Origin: Sneathiella sp.
GTDB taxonomy: Bacteria; Pseudomonadota; Alphaproteobacteria; Sneathiellales; Sneathiellaceae
Length of the DNA: 7,098 nucleotides
Direction of reading: 5' to 3'
Assembly: GCA_016765515.1 (NCBI GenBank)
Contig: JAESPT010000086.1
Span: 1 to 7,098 of the forward strand
The stretch's first letter is position 1, and each line of letters begins with the position of its first letter. A program made the translations under genes and the position numbers. The notes under the pieces were generated by a model. The model was not told the origin of the DNA and ran no database searches. It saw only the letters and a list, made by a program, of their open reading frames with translations. Of this stretch, positions 6,194 through 7,098 are shown one piece after another.

Positions 6194-6649
6194 CTAGAGC
6201 AGTTTTTTATCCATGATGATGGCATCCACTTTTTTGCCGGATTCACGATAATAGTTCTTTCGGGTGCCAATTTTTTTAAATTGTCTTTTTTCATATAACC
6301 GTATGGCCGGAATATTTGTGGCGGATACTTCAAGTAAGAGCCGAATTACTCCTTTTGTAAAAAGATATTTTTCACCCTGTTGAAGAAGAATGTGTCCGTA
6401 TGAGCGTCCCCTTACTTCAGGCAGGACACCAATGGTCAGAATTTCCGCTTCTTCAATTGCGACCTGATAGAGGGAAAAGGCGACAGGATTATCTGCCTCT
6501 TCAAGAATTTGCGCAAACGTGCCGGGTTGCCTCAGTAACTGCTGAAAATTCCTTTTGCTCCACCCTTTTGAGAAACAGGATGAATGAAGACCGGCAAGTA
6601 AATCTGCGGCATTTCCATTGTTAAAAAAAGTACTTTTGGCGGTCATCAT
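6194..6649 (-). CDS. rimI: Ribosomal protein S18-alanine N-acetyltransferase RimI (GNAT)
   Basis: This GNAT-fold acetyltransferase is expected to acetylate the N-terminal alanine of ribosomal protein S18 using acetyl-CoA. An N-terminal GW motif is at 29-30. The core strand is EAEILTIGVLPEVRGRSYGHILLQ (68-90), followed by LLEVSATNIPAIRLYEKRQF (105-124) and IGTRKNYYRESGKKVDAIIM. E107 and Y119 match the catalytic glutamate and tyrosine of E. coli RimI. Two usually conserved glycines differ: the RGRGxG acetyl-CoA loop reads RGRSYG (S83), and the usual LYExxGF reads LYEKRQF (Q123). Length is 151 residues. The gene begins with tandem ATGs (6649 and 6646); the first overlaps the tsaB stop as ATGA and no ribosome binding site is visible, so translation is probably coupled to tsaB. 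Adjacency to tsaB is a strong supporting context. Substrate specificity beyond S18 is not readable. Confidence 0.9.
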   Translation of the reverse strand: MMTAKSTFFNNGNAADLLAGLHSSCFSKGWSKRNFQQLLRQPGTFAQILEEADNPVAFSLYQVAIEEAEILTIGVLPEVRGRSYGHILLQQGEKYLFTKGVIRLLLEVSATNIPAIRLYEKRQFKKIGTRKNYYRESGKKVDAIIMDKKLL

Positions 6650-7098
6650 GAGGGATTCGTATTAGGATCTATTCCGCCTGGTAACTTTGCATCTGGCGCC
6701 CGTAAATATACAGGCGCTGGCGCTGGCGATCCGTTGGCGGGCCTCCCTCTAGACTGTGCAATAGATGCAATTATTCGCGCATCCGGATTGGAGTCCAGAT
6801 CCAGAATTTCACACGTTTCATTTTTCAATTCCCCTGTCTCTTTCAGGAGATCCGCCCCACTTCCTAAAATGACAAAGGATCCGGCGGGAAATGATGTGTG
6901 TATTCTGTCAATTGGAATTGCTTTTGCTGCCGTCAAGGGGCTCGGCAAATTATCGGAATCCTGGTAGGCGAAAGTTTGAAAATATAGTTCCTTCCGGCGG
7001 GCGTCTGTAGCGACCACAATCGGGCGTCCTTTCGCCTGAGATTTTGTCACGGATGCAGCGAGTGCCTCCAGCGTGGTGATGCCGATGCAGGGGGTGGA
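6646..7098 (-). CDS. tsaB: tRNA t6A37 biosynthesis protein TsaB (5' end outside window)
   Basis: TsaB is the inactive ASKHA-fold partner of TsaD in the complex that transfers threonylcarbamoyl onto A37 of ANN-decoding tRNAs. The window holds the C-terminal 150 residues; roughly the first 80, including the N-terminal metal/nucleotide-fold motif, lie beyond the right edge. The visible sequence begins with STPCIGITTLEALAAS, the family TLEAL block. Next comes VVATDARRKELYFQTF (matching the usual DARRxEVY), then a VILGSGADLL segment. It ends in PVYLRAPDAKLPGG, the characteristic alphaproteobacterial TsaB tail. The stop codon TGA overlaps the rimI ATG by four bases. No internal start is needed: the frame is open to position 7098, and GTG 7050 is internal. 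Confidence 0.92.
   Translation of the reverse strand, partial: STPCIGITTLEALAASVTKSQAKGRPIVVATDARRKELYFQTFAYQDSDNLPSPLTAAKAIPIDRIHTSFPAGSFVILGSGADLLKETGELKNETCEILDLDSNPDARIIASIAQSRGRPANGSPAPAPVYLRAPDAKLPGGIDPNTNPS

Noticed and set aside
6145..6333. Minus-strand 62-residue frame at the end of rimI and into the gap
   Set aside because: It lies mostly inside rimI in another frame, has no ribosome binding site of note and its tail is AT-rich non-coding sequence.
1..7098. Mobile element, CRISPR, defence or biosynthetic cluster
   Set aside because: Every gene belongs to a conserved housekeeping or regulatory family, all on one strand, with no direct repeats, transposase, integrase, spacer array or tRNA gene.

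Overview
The window is a compact, entirely minus-strand block of core bacterial genes from an alphaproteobacterium. The evidence is a MucR/Ros-family regulator (a family largely confined to Alphaproteobacteria), a Fur/Mur protein lacking the enterobacterial CxxC pairs, and TsaB/RimI sequences of alphaproteobacterial type. By eye the base composition is moderate (mid-to-upper 40s % GC), with AT-rich gene gaps. This fits Rhodospirillales/Sneathiellales-like lineages better than high-GC rhizobia, but I cannot name a genus.

In transcription order (right to left) the genes are: tsaB (5' end outside the window), rimI, mucR, fur, plsC, miaB, ybeZ (PhoH family), ybeY and corC (3' end outside the window). 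tsaB/rimI and miaB/ybeZ overlap by the four bases ATGA, so these pairs are probably translationally coupled. The three widest gaps, before mucR, before fur and before miaB, hold the visible regulatory structure: short dyads, sigma70-like hexamers and a possible Fur half-box. The miaB-ybeZ-ybeY-corC part matches the well-known miaB-ybeZ-ybeY-ybeX-lnt cluster of E. coli, so lnt is the likely gene just beyond position 1.

Functionally most of the block serves translation. TsaB (t6A37) and MiaB (ms2i6A37) both modify tRNA position 37. RimI is a ribosomal-protein acetyltransferase, YbeY an rRNA-maturation endoribonuclease, and YbeZ its usual PhoH-type ATPase neighbour. CorC (cation homeostasis), PlsC (phospholipid synthesis), Fur (metal-responsive repression) and MucR (global AT-rich-DNA-binding repressor) are interleaved.

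I see no mobile element, CRISPR array, RNA gene or defence system, and no evidence for a new biological system. The items most worth a second look are an in-frame ochre stop just after the natural-looking ATG of corC, a run of three small dyads in the plsC-miaB gap, a dyad over a candidate mucR promoter, non-ATG starts of several genes, and altered conserved residues in RimI and MucR.
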